Source: Catellatospora sichuanensis (GTDB lineage Bacteria; Actinomycetota; Actinomycetes; Mycobacteriales; Micromonosporaceae). From it: a stretch of DNA of 64,000 bases. Within the stretch, counting starts at the first letter, position 1. Each line of letters opens with the position of its first letter. The stretch is from NCBI RefSeq assembly GCF_007483665.1, contig NZ_VIQO01000001.1, positions 62,001-126,000 of the forward strand, read 5' to 3'. Shown here one piece after another: positions 50,507-59,053 of this stretch. The notes beneath the pieces were generated by a model. That model was not told the DNA's origin. It saw only the letters and a list, made by a program, of their open reading frames with translations, and ran no database searches. The position numbers and the translations under genes were made by a program.

Positions 50507-50665
50507 ATGAGTGACCTGACCCCACCACCGACCGCCGCCGAATCCCCCACCGTCACCCGCGCGCAGCGCGCCGCCCTCAACGAGGACTGGCTGGCCACCG
50601 CCGTCGGCCTGCTCCTGGTCGCGCTCGTGCTGACCGGCGTCATCCCGACGGGCCTGGTGCCCTGA
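50507..50665 (+). CDS. small single-pass membrane protein, partner of the YeiH transporter
   Basis: A 52-codon gene. It starts MSDLTPPPTAAESPTVTRAQ, continues with NEDWLATAVG and ends in one hydrophobic segment (LLLVALVLTGVIPTGLV). The stop and the next start share a base (TGATG at 50663-50667), so translation is coupled. I recognise no named family, but a small membrane peptide directly before a transporter suggests an accessory subunit. The ribosome site is weak (GAAAGGCG). Confidence 0.7.
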   Translation: MSDLTPPPTAAESPTVTRAQRAALNEDWLATAVGLLLVALVLTGVIPTGLVP

Positions 50666-51789
50666 TGGTCGCCACCGAAGAGGACCTCGCGCCCGCGACT
50701 GCCGAGCGCCCCGTCCGCACCTGGCCCTGGCTCGTCCTCGGCGTGTTCATCGTGCTCGTCCTCGGTTCGGTGGCCCGGTTCCTCGAGGACACCATCCCGG
50801 CCGCGGCCGAGGGCACCAGCCTGGAGAAGTTCGCCGCCGCCGTCGAATACCCGATCTACGCGATCGCGCTCGGCCTGATCGGCAACGTGATCGTCTACTA
50901 CGCGGGCCTGCGCGAGCGCATCGCCGACGCCGTGCGCACCGAGTTCTTCATCAAGACCGGCCTGGTGCTGCTCGGCGCGTCGATCAACCTCAGCCTGATC
51001 GTCAAGGCCGCCGGACCCGCGATCCTGCAGGCCGTGCTGCTGATCAGCAGCGTCTTCCTGATCACCTGGTATCTCGGCGGCCTGCTCGGTCTCGACGAGA
51101 AGCTGCGCGCCCTGCTGTCGGCCGCGGTCTCGATCTGCGGCGTCAGCGCCGCCATCGCCGCCGCCGGAGCCGTACGGGCCAAACGCGAGCAGCTCGCGTA
51201 CGCGGCCAGCCTGGTCATCATCTTCGCGCTGCCCTCGATCTTCCTGCTGCCATGGCTCGCCGACGTACTCGGGCTCAGCCCCGCCGTGGCCGGCGCCTGG
51301 ATCGGCGGCAACATCGACACCACCGCTGCGGTCACCGCCGCCGGCGCCATCGCGGGCGAGCAGACGCTGCAGATCGCCACCATCGTCAAGGCGACCCAGA
51401 ACGCGCTGATCGGCATCGTCGCGGTCGCGCTCACCGCCTACTTCGCGTTCAAGGTGGAGAAGGACGCCGACGCGCAGCGCCCCGGCCTGCGTCAGCTGTG
51501 GGACCGCTTCCCCAAGTTCGTGCTCGGCTTCATCGCCGCCTCCGCCATCGGCACCTGGTACGCCGGGACCGTCAGCGCCGCCGAGGCCAAGGCCCACATC
51601 GGCGTCATCAACGACCTGCGCACCTGGTTCCTGATCCTCGCCTTCGTCAGCATCGGCCTGCAGTTGCGGGTCAGCGCCCTGCGCGAGGCGGGCTGGCGGC
51701 CGGTCGCCGTGTTCGGCGGCGCGACCCTGGCCAACCTCGCCATCGGCCTCGGCCTGGCCTCGATCCTGTTCGCGGGCTTCACCGCCTGA
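50665..51789 (+). CDS. YeiH/UPF0324-type putative sulfate exporter
   Basis: A 374-residue transporter with about ten membrane segments. Family landmarks are FIKTGLVLLGASINLSLIV, SAAVSICGVSAAIAAAGAVR and GAWIGGNIDTTAAVTAAGAI. These proteins are annotated as putative sulfate exporters; direct evidence is thin. The family is normally 330-360 residues; the extra length here is an N-terminal extension. It follows the 52-residue protein with a one-base overlap and is followed by hairpins at 51801. Confidence 0.85.
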   Translation: MVATEEDLAPATAERPVRTWPWLVLGVFIVLVLGSVARFLEDTIPAAAEGTSLEKFAAAVEYPIYAIALGLIGNVIVYYAGLRERIADAVRTEFFIKTGLVLLGASINLSLIVKAAGPAILQAVLLISSVFLITWYLGGLLGLDEKLRALLSAAVSICGVSAAIAAAGAVRAKREQLAYAASLVIIFALPSIFLLPWLADVLGLSPAVAGAWIGGNIDTTAAVTAAGAIAGEQTLQIATIVKATQNALIGIVAVALTAYFAFKVEKDADAQRPGLRQLWDRFPKFVLGFIAASAIGTWYAGTVSAAEAKAHIGVINDLRTWFLILAFVSIGLQLRVSALREAGWRPVAVFGGATLANLAIGLGLASILFAGFTA

Positions 51790-51800
51790 TGATCCCGACT

Positions 51801-51868
51801 CCGCGCGCCGGTTCCGGGCCGACGGACCGGCGCGCGGCCCATGTCCGGAACCCGGCACCGGCGCGCGG
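51801..51868. terminator. hairpin with two alternative right arms
   Basis: CCGCGCGCCGGT at 51801-51812 pairs perfectly with ACCGGCGCGCGG at 51826-51837, and an identical copy of that right arm stands at 51857-51868. The first pair makes a 12-bp terminator-like stem after the YeiH gene; the second copy could compete for the left arm before the next gene. Confidence 0.55.
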
Positions 51869-51913
51869 CTCGCCCTTGCACCTTCGTCCCGCACCCGGAC
51901 CTATCGTCGACGC

Positions 51914-52252
51914 ATGGACACACCCGCACTGGTCGACGCGTTCAACAACGCCTGGAACGACCACGACCTCGCAGCCGCACTCGACCTGTGTACGGCCGAC
52001 GTGGTGTTCGAGAGCACGAATCCCGCCCCGGACGGCCGCCGGCACGAGGGACGCGACGAGGTGCGCGAGGCCTGGCGGCCGGTGTTCGAGCAGCTCGCCG
52101 GCCGGTTCGACACCGAAGAGCGGACCGTCGCCGGTGACCTGGTCGTGCAGCGGTGGCGCTACGACTGGGGCACCGGGCACGTCCGCGGCGTCGACGTCAT
52201 CAGGGTCCGCGACGGCCGGATCGCCGAGAAGCTGTCCTACGTCAAGGGCTGA
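51914..52252 (+). CDS. SnoaL/NTF2-like protein
   Basis: A 112-residue protein of the SnoaL/NTF2-like fold. It has the helix DTPALVDAFNNAWNDHDLAA, the strand ADVVFEST, HEGRDEVREAWRPVF and the ending DVIRVRDGRIAEKLSYV. Members bind small hydrophobic molecules or act as isomerases/cyclases; the ligand here is unknown. It is a single gene between the YeiH operon and a convergent secreted protein. Confidence 0.82.
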   Translation: MDTPALVDAFNNAWNDHDLAAALDLCTADVVFESTNPAPDGRRHEGRDEVREAWRPVFEQLAGRFDTEERTVAGDLVVQRWRYDWGTGHVRGVDVIRVRDGRIAEKLSYVKG

Positions 52253-52296
52253 GCGGGGCCGTCATCCCCCGCAGCCGCGAACGCGCGGGCATGACA

Positions 52297-52335
52297 CGAG
52301 GCCGCCGCGGGTGCGCGGCACCCACGGCGGCCTCG
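52297..52335. terminator. bidirectional terminator hairpin
   Basis: CGAGGCCGCCG at 52297-52307 pairs with 52325-52335 (11 bp), continued inside by GGGTG/CACCC (52309-52313 with 52319-52323) after one mismatch. It lies between the convergent SnoaL-like and M15-like genes. Confidence 0.82.
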
Positions 52336-52343
52336 GGCGGTGG

Positions 52344-53483
52344 TCAGCCGAGTGGCGCGTCGACCTGTGCCGGGTCCATGGTGGCCGGTGGCGTCCGCGG
52401 CTCCGGGTCCACCGATCGCAGCAGCTTCGTCGGCTGCGGAACCGGCTCGCGGACCGGCGGCGGCGGCAGCGCCGTCGGCGGCTCGACCAGGGCCTGGTTC
52501 CCGGCAGCCGCGTCCGGTGTCGTCGCCGCGCCGAACGGCTGGACCGTCATCGACGCCGACGGGCTGACGGACGGCGACGGCGTGCCTGAGGGGGCCGCGT
52601 TGGACGGTCCGGTCGAAGCCGATCCGGCTGTCGGCCCGGCCGAAGGTGAGGCCGACGCCGGAATCTGCGCCGAGCCGGACGGACCGGGCGAGGCCGACGA
52701 GCCGACCGGCGCAGCCGACGGTGACGGGCTCCCCGACCACGACGGACTCACGAACGGCGACACGCTCGCCGACGGTGACGGGTCGATGGACGGAGACGGG
52801 TCGATGGACGGAGACGAGGACACCGACGGGCGGGCGGCCGAAGGCGTGGCCGACGCTGACGCGCTCGACGACGGCTTGGCCGACGGGTAGGTGCTCGCGG
52901 AAGGCGTGGCCGACGGTGACGCGCTCGGCGACGGCTTCGCCGACGGGGAGGGTGACGGGCTCAGCGTCGGCTCATCGTCGTCGCCGGAGCAGCCTCCGCA
53001 GCTGTAATACAGGATGTCCCAGTGGTTGCCCTCGTCGGTGTAGATGTTCCCGGAAGGCGCCTTGTACTGGTATCCCCAGCCCTTGATGTGGCCGACGTAG
53101 CGGAAATACCGCTTGATGTAGCGGCCGATGCAGTCGTACTTGCTGATGTCGATCTTCCAGCCGTTCCAGTGCGTGTACGTGCCGGAGCCGTGGCCGGTCT
53201 CGGTGCCGCCGGTGACCCGCAGGTCGCACTTGCTGGCCTTGCGCAGTGTGAGCAGGCCGTCGACGGTGGACCGCCGAATGCGCTCGAACGAGGTGCAGTT
53301 CGGGTTGTTCCGGTTGGAGCAGTTGCCGCTCGACCAGATCGAGATCCCCGCGTCGCGGAAGATGTCGACGGTGGTGCGGTGGCTCAGGTAGGCGGCGGCC
53401 TGCGCACTGGCGCCGGGCCAGCCGAGGACGAGGACGGTAGCCGTGGTCAGCAACAAGAGACCACGTCGCACTGGGCGGCGCAT
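52344..53483 (-). CDS. secreted M15-like zinc peptidase domain with long Ser/Pro tail
   Basis: A 379-residue exported protein. The signal peptide ends near AQAAA (residue 31). Residues 35-160 resemble M15/DD-peptidase-like proteins: TGGTETGHG, YTHWNGWKIDI and EGNHWDILYY give a candidate zinc triad His105, Asp112 and His154. Two Cys pairs probably form disulfides. Residues 170-379 are low-complexity Ser/Pro/Ala with an in-frame 18-base DNA repeat near 52776-52813 and no anchoring signal. Activity (peptidoglycan cleavage) is inference. Confidence 0.66.
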   Translation of the reverse strand: MRRPVRRGLLLLTTATVLVLGWPGASAQAAAYLSHRTTVDIFRDAGISIWSSGNCSNRNNPNCTSFERIRRSTVDGLLTLRKASKCDLRVTGGTETGHGSGTYTHWNGWKIDISKYDCIGRYIKRYFRYVGHIKGWGYQYKAPSGNIYTDEGNHWDILYYSCGGCSGDDDEPTLSPSPSPSAKPSPSASPSATPSASTYPSAKPSSSASASATPSAARPSVSSSPSIDPSPSIDPSPSASVSPFVSPSWSGSPSPSAAPVGSSASPGPSGSAQIPASASPSAGPTAGSASTGPSNAAPSGTPSPSVSPSASMTVQPFGAATTPDAAAGNQALVEPPTALPPPPVREPVPQPTKLLRSVDPEPRTPPATMDPAQVDAPLG

Positions 53484-53609
53484 GGCTTCTCTCCACTGCT
53501 CGGGGATGATCGGGTTGCCCTGACGCTACCGAGAATCGGGGTAAACCGGACAGGAATTCGCAAAATTGCCGAAATGCCCCATTAGCTGACAGCCGAACGG
53601 CTCCCCAGC

Positions 53610-54503
53610 TCACGCCAGGCCGCCGAGGAGGTGGCGCACCGCCTTCGCGGCGGCGTCATGCGCGGCCGCGCTGGCCGCGGGCGCGTCCGGCCGCACCTGA
53701 CCGGCCCCGCCGACGAGCGGCCCGCCCGGATGGTACGGGGCCAGGTTGAAGTGCAGGTGCGGCACGCGGTCGCCGAATACGTACACGTAGACCTTGTCCG
53801 CCCCGGTCGCCTCGCGCACCGCCGCGGTGGCCCTGGCCAGCACCGGGCCGAGGGTCGCCGCCTCCGGCCCGTCGAGATCGGCGAGGTACGGGATGTGCCT
53901 GCGTGATTCCAGGTGCGCGAATCCCGCCACCGCGCCACGCAGCACCACCGACAGCCGCCAGTGCTCGTCCTCCCACACCCGCCGCCGTTCGAAGAACCTG
54001 TCCGCGTCGGCGGGCCGGCACAGCAGGCACTCGCCGTCGGACAGCACCGGCCGGTCGAGTGGGGCCAGCAGCACCGACCGGGCCGCCTGAGCGCCTTCCC
54101 GGGCCCGCAGCACGCGGCGGCGTCGAATGAGGAAAGGGGCGAGCACCGCGCCCACCCCGACGGCGATCGCACCGGTCTGCCACAGCGCCAGCTCGTCGAA
54201 CAGGATCGCCAGTGAGAAGAACACCATCGGGACGGACATGATCGCGTCCCACGTGCCCTTGCCGTTCTGCCAGGACTCGTATTCCGGGACGCGGATCGTG
54301 CCGACGGTGAACAGGAAACCGTAGAACAGCACCGCTGCCAGGCCGAGCGCCCAACCGTGATGCCGATACACCGCGGTGCCGATGGCCACCGGGAGCGCCA
54401 GTAGCGAGATCACCTGCCAGGTGACCGGCAGCCTGTTCTGCCAAGCCGCGAAACGCAGCCGCAGGCTGGCCGCCGGGGTCCGAGTGCTGTGGTCACGGGT
54501 CAC
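53610..54503 (-). CDS. four-segment membrane domain fused to HIT-like domain
   Basis: A 297-residue protein. Residues about 25-130 have four hydrophobic segments (VTWQVISLLALPVAIGTAVY to LWQTGAIAVGVGAVLAPFLI). Residues 150-260 are a HIT-like domain with a Cys159/Cys162 pair in ECLLC and the nucleotide-binding motif VPHLHFNLAPY, where His249 and His251 remain and Asn replaces the third His. HIT enzymes hydrolyse or transfer nucleotides; membrane tethering of one is unusual. It begins close to convergent neighbours and shows no operon. Confidence 0.72.
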   Translation of the reverse strand: MTRDHSTRTPAASLRLRFAAWQNRLPVTWQVISLLALPVAIGTAVYRHHGWALGLAAVLFYGFLFTVGTIRVPEYESWQNGKGTWDAIMSVPMVFFSLAILFDELALWQTGAIAVGVGAVLAPFLIRRRRVLRAREGAQAARSVLLAPLDRPVLSDGECLLCRPADADRFFERRRVWEDEHWRLSVVLRGAVAGFAHLESRRHIPYLADLDGPEAATLGPVLARATAAVREATGADKVYVYVFGDRVPHLHFNLAPYHPGGPLVGGAGQVRPDAPAASAAAHDAAAKAVRHLLGGLA

Positions 54504-54564
54504 GCGGCACAGTATGCGGCGGCGCCGCCAATCCGATCACCCCGTCGGTTTCGCGGCGGACGGG

Positions 54565-55719
54565 TCACGGGGCCGGGGGCAGGGTCGTCCAGGCGCCGGC
54601 ACGGGAGGTGAGCACGGTGAGTGCGTCGGGGGCGAGGCCCGCGTGGTTGTCGGCGGTCATGTTGAACACGCCGGTGACGCCGACGCAGCAGGCGCGTTCG
54701 AGCTGGTCGCGGGCGGCCATCTTGTCGCGGTGGCCGAGGAATGCCTGGTGCAGCAGGGTTATCGCGTCGGCGGCGTACCCGGCGGACGGGGCGGGGGCCG
54801 TGCCCAGCTCGGCGGCGAAGCGGCGCACGCTCGACCAGTTCGGCAGCGCCTCGGGTGCTTCGGCGGCCACGGGCAGCCACGGGCTCACGGCCCGTACGCC
54901 CGCCGCGGCCACGCCCGCGAGCTGGTGGAACGACGCCTGCGCGGCGTCCGGTGTGGACAGCACCGGGCCGGTCCAGCCGGCGGTCTTCGCGGCGACGGCC
55001 GCCGCGGCCGCCAGGGGCGCGGGCAGGTCCAGCAGCAGCGCCTCAGGCGCGGCTGCGATCAGGGCCTTCACCTTGTCCGCGAGGCCCGTGCCGTCGAGCG
55101 GCACCGTTTCGGTGGACACGATGCGCGCGCCCTGCCCGGCCGCTTCGGCGGCGAGCGACTCGCGCAGGGCCGGGTCGTCGCGCACGTCGAGTCGCAGCAC
55201 CCCGGCGGCGCGCTGCCCGGCCGCCGTCATCGCGGCCAGCAGCGCCCGGTGGACCTGCGCGTCGGTGGGCGCGCTGCGGAACGCGTACGGCGAGCCCGGG
55301 GTCGGGCCGGTGGCCGGGAGCACGAGCGGGGTGCAGGCGGCCTGGGCGGTGCCGACGACCGCGTCGTCGAGCCAGCCTGCGGGCGGCCCGACGAGGGCGT
55401 GCACGCCGCGGTCGAGCAGCCGGGAGACGGCTTCGCGGGCGGTCGTGGGAGTGTCGCCGACGTCCTGCAGCAGCAGCTCCAGCTGTGCGGCGGGGTGTGC
55501 GCCGCCGTGCCCGGCCGAGCCGTTGAGCCCGTCGGCACGCCGCTGCAACCCGAGCAGCTGCTGGCGGCCGTAGTCGACGAGGCCGCCGGTCCGCGCGACG
55601 AGTACGCCCACGCGCAGCGGCGGATCGGCGGCGGCCGACCGGCCGGCGGGCAGCAGCGGCACCGCGGCCAGTCCCAGCCCGGCGGCGATCACGGATCTGC
55701 GGGTCAGCTGACGGGACAT
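54565..55719 (-). CDS. Tat-exported LivK-type substrate-binding protein
   Basis: A 384-residue type I periplasmic-binding protein. The N-terminus has a twin-arginine signal (TRRSVIAAGLGLAAVPLLPA). The body starts LRVGVLVARTGGLVDYGRQQ, has VHALVGPPAG and PTPGSPYAFRSAPTDAQVHR, typical of branched-chain amino acid or amide receptors. No permease or ATPase gene is adjacent, so it may serve a transporter elsewhere or a sensing role. Divergent from the HAD gene. Confidence 0.8.
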   Translation of the reverse strand: MSRQLTRRSVIAAGLGLAAVPLLPAGRSAAADPPLRVGVLVARTGGLVDYGRQQLLGLQRRADGLNGSAGHGGAHPAAQLELLLQDVGDTPTTAREAVSRLLDRGVHALVGPPAGWLDDAVVGTAQAACTPLVLPATGPTPGSPYAFRSAPTDAQVHRALLAAMTAAGQRAAGVLRLDVRDDPALRESLAAEAAGQGARIVSTETVPLDGTGLADKVKALIAAAPEALLLDLPAPLAAAAAVAAKTAGWTGPVLSTPDAAQASFHQLAGVAAAGVRAVSPWLPVAAEAPEALPNWSSVRRFAAELGTAPAPSAGYAADAITLLHQAFLGHRDKMAARDQLERACCVGVTGVFNMTADNHAGLAPDALTVLTSRAGAWTTLPPAP

Positions 55720-55857
55720 GGCGTACCTCCGCGTGCTCGATCGTTGCCGCGAATGATCCGCTCGACACCGGAAGCGCTACATCCGATTTGTCCACTTAGC
55801 GACACCGCGGTCACACCCACGGAGCAGCCGCGCACCCATCCGTGGCAGCCTGTACGG

Positions 55858-56508
55858 GTGATCAAAGCGGTGGTGTTCGACTGCGACGGCGTACTGGTGG
55901 ACTCGGAGATCATCAACAACGCGGTCTTCGCGGAGATGGTCACGCGGGCGGGCCTGCCCACGACCCTGGAACAGAGCATCGAGCGCTACATGGGCCGCGC
56001 CACCGCCGAATGCGTCGCCGACGTCGAGCGCGAGCTGGGCCGCCCCGTCGGCTTCGACCTGCCCGCGGCGTACGAACGCGAGGTCATGGCTCGCCAGCAG
56101 GACGAGCTGGTCGCCGTCGACGGCGTACGCGAACTGCTGGACCTGCTGCGCGCCGCGTCGGTGCCGGTGTGCGTGGCGTCCAGCGGCACGCCGCAGGAGA
56201 TCGCGTTCCGGTTGCGGGTGACCGGGCTGGGCGGCTACTTCGGCGCGCACTGCTACAGCGCGTCGATGGTCGCCCGGGGCAAGCCCGCACCCGACCTGTT
56301 CCTGCTGGCCGCCGACCGCATCGGGGTGGACCCGGCGGACTGCGCGCTGATCGAGGACAGCCCGTTCGGGGTGCGCGGCGGCCGGGCCGCGGGCATGACC
56401 GTGCTCGGCTACGCCGCACTGGCCTCGGCGGGCACGCTGGCGGCCGCCGGGGCCGAGCACGTGGTCACCGCGATGGCGCAGGTCCCGCCGCTGCTCGGCC
56501 TCGGCTGA
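55858..56508 (+). CDS. HAD-family phosphatase (beta-phosphoglucomutase-like)
   Basis: A 216-residue HAD subfamily IA enzyme. Motif I is VFDCDGVLVDSE with nucleophile Asp8 and acid/base Asp10, motif II is VASSGTP near 102-108, Lys lies in RGKPAPD and motif IV is LIEDSPFGVRGG. This layout is typical of sugar-phosphate phosphatases and phosphoglucomutases. GTG 55858 begins the domain; a longer upstream frame is a shadow of the divergent gene. It ends 3 bases from the convergent LLM gene stop. Confidence 0.87.
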   Translation: MIKAVVFDCDGVLVDSEIINNAVFAEMVTRAGLPTTLEQSIERYMGRATAECVADVERELGRPVGFDLPAAYEREVMARQQDELVAVDGVRELLDLLRAASVPVCVASSGTPQEIAFRLRVTGLGGYFGAHCYSASMVARGKPAPDLFLLAADRIGVDPADCALIEDSPFGVRGGRAAGMTVLGYAALASAGTLAAAGAEHVVTAMAQVPPLLGLG

Positions 56509-56511
56509 GGC

Positions 56512-57405
56512 TCACAGCTGCTTCAGCCGCCCCACCACATGCTCGCCGAGGCCGTTCAGGAACGCCACCGGCTCGGCCGTGTACGGCATCAGGTGCACCT
56601 GCGTGACGCCCAGTTTCGCGTACGGCTCCAGTGACGCGACGAAGTCCGCCCCGCCGGCCGCGTCCGGGGTCACCGGGGCCGACCAGGCGATCGTCTTGCG
56701 GATGCGGTCGTAGTCGGTGCCCTCGCGCGCGCAGTGCCGCTTGAGCACGTCGAGCTTCGCCGCGATCTCCTCCGGCGCGCTGTCCGGCCCGGCGAACAGG
56801 TTGCAGGCGTCGGCATACTTGGCGACCAGGCGCAGCGTCTTCTTCTCGCCCCCGCCGCCGATCATGATGGGCGGGTGCGGGGCGGACAGCGCCTGCGGCG
56901 AGTTGACCGTCTCCGCCAGCCGGTAGTGCCGCCCCTCATAAGGCCCGTCGTCGTCGCTCCACATCTGGCGGACGATCCGCAGCGTCTCCTCCAGCCGCTC
57001 GAACCGCTCGGCCACCGGCGGGAAGGGCACCCCGTAGGCGGCGTGCTCGCGGTCGTACCAGGCCGCGCCGATGCCGAGCACGGCCCGGCCGCCGGACAGC
57101 ACGTCCAGCGTGGTCACGATCTTCGCGAGCAGGCCCGGGTGCCGGTAGGTCACGCCGGTGACCAGCAGCTGCAGCGTGACGGTGCTGGTGTTCGCGGCCA
57201 GGAAGCCCAGCGTGGTGTAGCCCTCCAGCATGGGCATGAGCGGGCCGCCCAGGTCCATGCCGTCCATCTGCAGGTAGTGGTCCATCACCGACAGGTTGGC
57301 CACCCCGGCGTCCTCGGCCGCCCGCCCGGCCGCCGCCAGGGTCGGGCCGATCGCCGCCGTCCCGCCAGGGAACGTGAAGCTGATGAGGTGCACGCCGAGA
57401 TCCAT
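56512..57405 (-). CDS. LLM-class (F420-type) oxidoreductase
   Basis: A 297-residue luciferase-like monooxygenase-fold enzyme. Typical pieces are MDLGVHLISFTFPGG, ANLSVMDHYLQ, GVTYRHPGLLAKIVTTLDVL followed by SGGRAVLGIGAAWYDREH, and PHPPIMIGGGGEKKTLRLVA. Actinobacterial members usually use coenzyme F420; substrate unknown. ATG 57405 is chosen since similarity begins there and GGGGGC lies upstream; ATG 57465 is an alternative. Confidence 0.86.
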   Translation of the reverse strand: MDLGVHLISFTFPGGTAAIGPTLAAAGRAAEDAGVANLSVMDHYLQMDGMDLGGPLMPMLEGYTTLGFLAANTSTVTLQLLVTGVTYRHPGLLAKIVTTLDVLSGGRAVLGIGAAWYDREHAAYGVPFPPVAERFERLEETLRIVRQMWSDDDGPYEGRHYRLAETVNSPQALSAPHPPIMIGGGGEKKTLRLVAKYADACNLFAGPDSAPEEIAAKLDVLKRHCAREGTDYDRIRKTIAWSAPVTPDAAGGADFVASLEPYAKLGVTQVHLMPYTAEPVAFLNGLGEHVVGRLKQL

Positions 57406-57560
57406 ACGAAGCCCCCTGCCGTCGCCGCCCGGCCCGCCACACCGCGGAATCAGACGATCAAGCACGAAAGCACCATCCTATGTCGCCGCGCGGCGCGGTC
57501 ACGGACCGCTTCCAAGATCACCCATAGGCGGTACGCCGTGCCCGGTGGCACAATCGCCCC

Positions 57561-58298
57561 GTGCATCTCGACGACGTGTGGCAACGCTACCGCCGCGGCG
57601 GACCGTGGGTCCTGAGCAACGTCACGGCCCGGGTGGAACCCGGCGGCATCGTGGTGGTGCTGGGCCGCAACGGCGCCGGCAAGTCGACATTGCTCCAGCT
57701 CGTCGCCGGTGTGCTGCGGCCGACCCGGGGCCGGGTGACCGACCGCCCCGCTGTCGTCGGCTGGGTCCCGGAGCGCTTCCCCGCCGACCAGGCCGGCACC
57801 GTCACCGGCTACCTGCGCGCCATGGCCGCCGTACGCGGGCTCGGCCACGCCGCCGCCACAAGGGCCGTCGACGAGTGGGTGCAGCGGCTCGGGCTCGGCG
57901 CCTTCCGCGACGTCAAGCTGCCCGAGCTGTCCAAGGGCACCGCACAGAAGGTCGGCCTGGCGCAGGCCATGCTCGCGCCGCCGGATCTGCTGATCCTGGA
58001 CGAGCCGTGGGAGGGTCTGGACGCGGCGACCCGCGACCTCGTCCCCGGGATCGTCCTGGAGGTCGCCGCGCGAGGCGGATCCGTGCTGGTCAGCGACCAC
58101 CGCGGGGAGACCGTACGGCTGCCCGGCGCGGCGTCGTGGACCGTCGCCGACGGCACGGTGACCACGGCCGCCGCCGACACCGGGCCGCGCTGCGTCGTCG
58201 AGGTGGCGGTCGACGCCGCCGACCTGGCCGACGCCGTCGCGCGCCTGCGCGAACAGGGCCACCATGTGCTGCGGGTACGCGAGGAGGTCGGCTCGTGA
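57561..58298 (+). CDS. ABC transporter ATPase
   Basis: A 245-residue ATP-binding subunit. Walker A is GRNGAGKST near 35-43, the signature loop is a variant LSKGTAQKVGLAQAM and Walker B is DLLILDEPWEGLD. The last about 45 residues form a small extra domain (VVEVAVDAADLADAVARLRE) often seen in export-type ATPases. GTG 57561 is the start. The permease follows with a GTGA overlap, so the two make one transporter; substrate unknown. Confidence 0.86.
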   Translation: MHLDDVWQRYRRGGPWVLSNVTARVEPGGIVVVLGRNGAGKSTLLQLVAGVLRPTRGRVTDRPAVVGWVPERFPADQAGTVTGYLRAMAAVRGLGHAAATRAVDEWVQRLGLGAFRDVKLPELSKGTAQKVGLAQAMLAPPDLLILDEPWEGLDAATRDLVPGIVLEVAARGGSVLVSDHRGETVRLPGAASWTVADGTVTTAAADTGPRCVVEVAVDAADLADAVARLREQGHHVLRVREEVGS

Positions 58299-58963
58299 TC
58301 GCGTTGACCAGGATGCGGCTGCACGGCTTCGTCCGCACCGGGCGGGCCGTCGCGCCCCTGATCGCCGCGCTCGCGGTGCTGTCGATCCTCTACGGCGGCG
58401 GTCAGGCCGAGGCCGGTGAGGCGTACGGCGTCTCCGCCCTGGTCGCCTTCCCCGTGCTGGCCTGGCAGACGAAGATCCTGCTGGACGTCGAGCCGGACGT
58501 GCAGCGCCGGCTGGCCCGGGTAGCCCTCGGCTCGGCCGGGCGCGAGATCGCCGCCGGGCTGCTGGCCGCCGCGGCCGCCGGGCTCGGCACCATCGCCGTC
58601 GCACTGGTCATGCCGTGGATCTTCGGCGGCGTCAAGGGCGAGCCGAGCAGCCTCCTGATCGGACTCGGCGTGCACCTGCTGGCCCTGGGACCGGCCGTGG
58701 CCCTCGGCGCACTGTCCTGCCGCGCCGTCACCCGCACCGCGGGCATGGGCGCGGCGGTCCTGGTCACCGGCTCCGTGCTCGCGATCGTGCTCGGCCTGCA
58801 GGGCTCCCCCGCCCCCTGGCTGGTGCCACCCCTGATGGCCGCCACCCGCTTCACCACCTCAGGCGGCACCGCCCTCACCGCCTTGACCCTCGCTGCCCAC
58901 GCCACCCTGTGGACCGCCGCCGCGGCGTGGGCATATGCCCGCCTCCGCCGCGACCGCGCCTGA
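58295..58963 (+). CDS. ABC transporter permease
   Basis: A 222-residue membrane protein with six hydrophobic segments, e.g. APLIAALAVLSILYGGG, LLAAAAAGLGTIAVALVMPW, LGVHLLALGPAVALGALSCR and GAAVLVTGSVLAIVLGLQGS. No known family name, but its gene overlaps the ATPase gene (GTGA) and size and topology fit an ABC-2-like exporter subunit. Confidence 0.78.
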   Translation: MIALTRMRLHGFVRTGRAVAPLIAALAVLSILYGGGQAEAGEAYGVSALVAFPVLAWQTKILLDVEPDVQRRLARVALGSAGREIAAGLLAAAAAGLGTIAVALVMPWIFGGVKGEPSSLLIGLGVHLLALGPAVALGALSCRAVTRTAGMGAAVLVTGSVLAIVLGLQGSPAPWLVPPLMAATRFTTSGGTALTALTLAAHATLWTAAAAWAYARLRRDRA

Positions 58964-59053
58964 TCACCCCACCCACCCGCCGCCCCGGCGCCCCACCGGG
59001 CGACGTCGCGCCAGCGAGGGCGTTCCCTGCGAGGGGCTGGCAGAATTGGCTGG

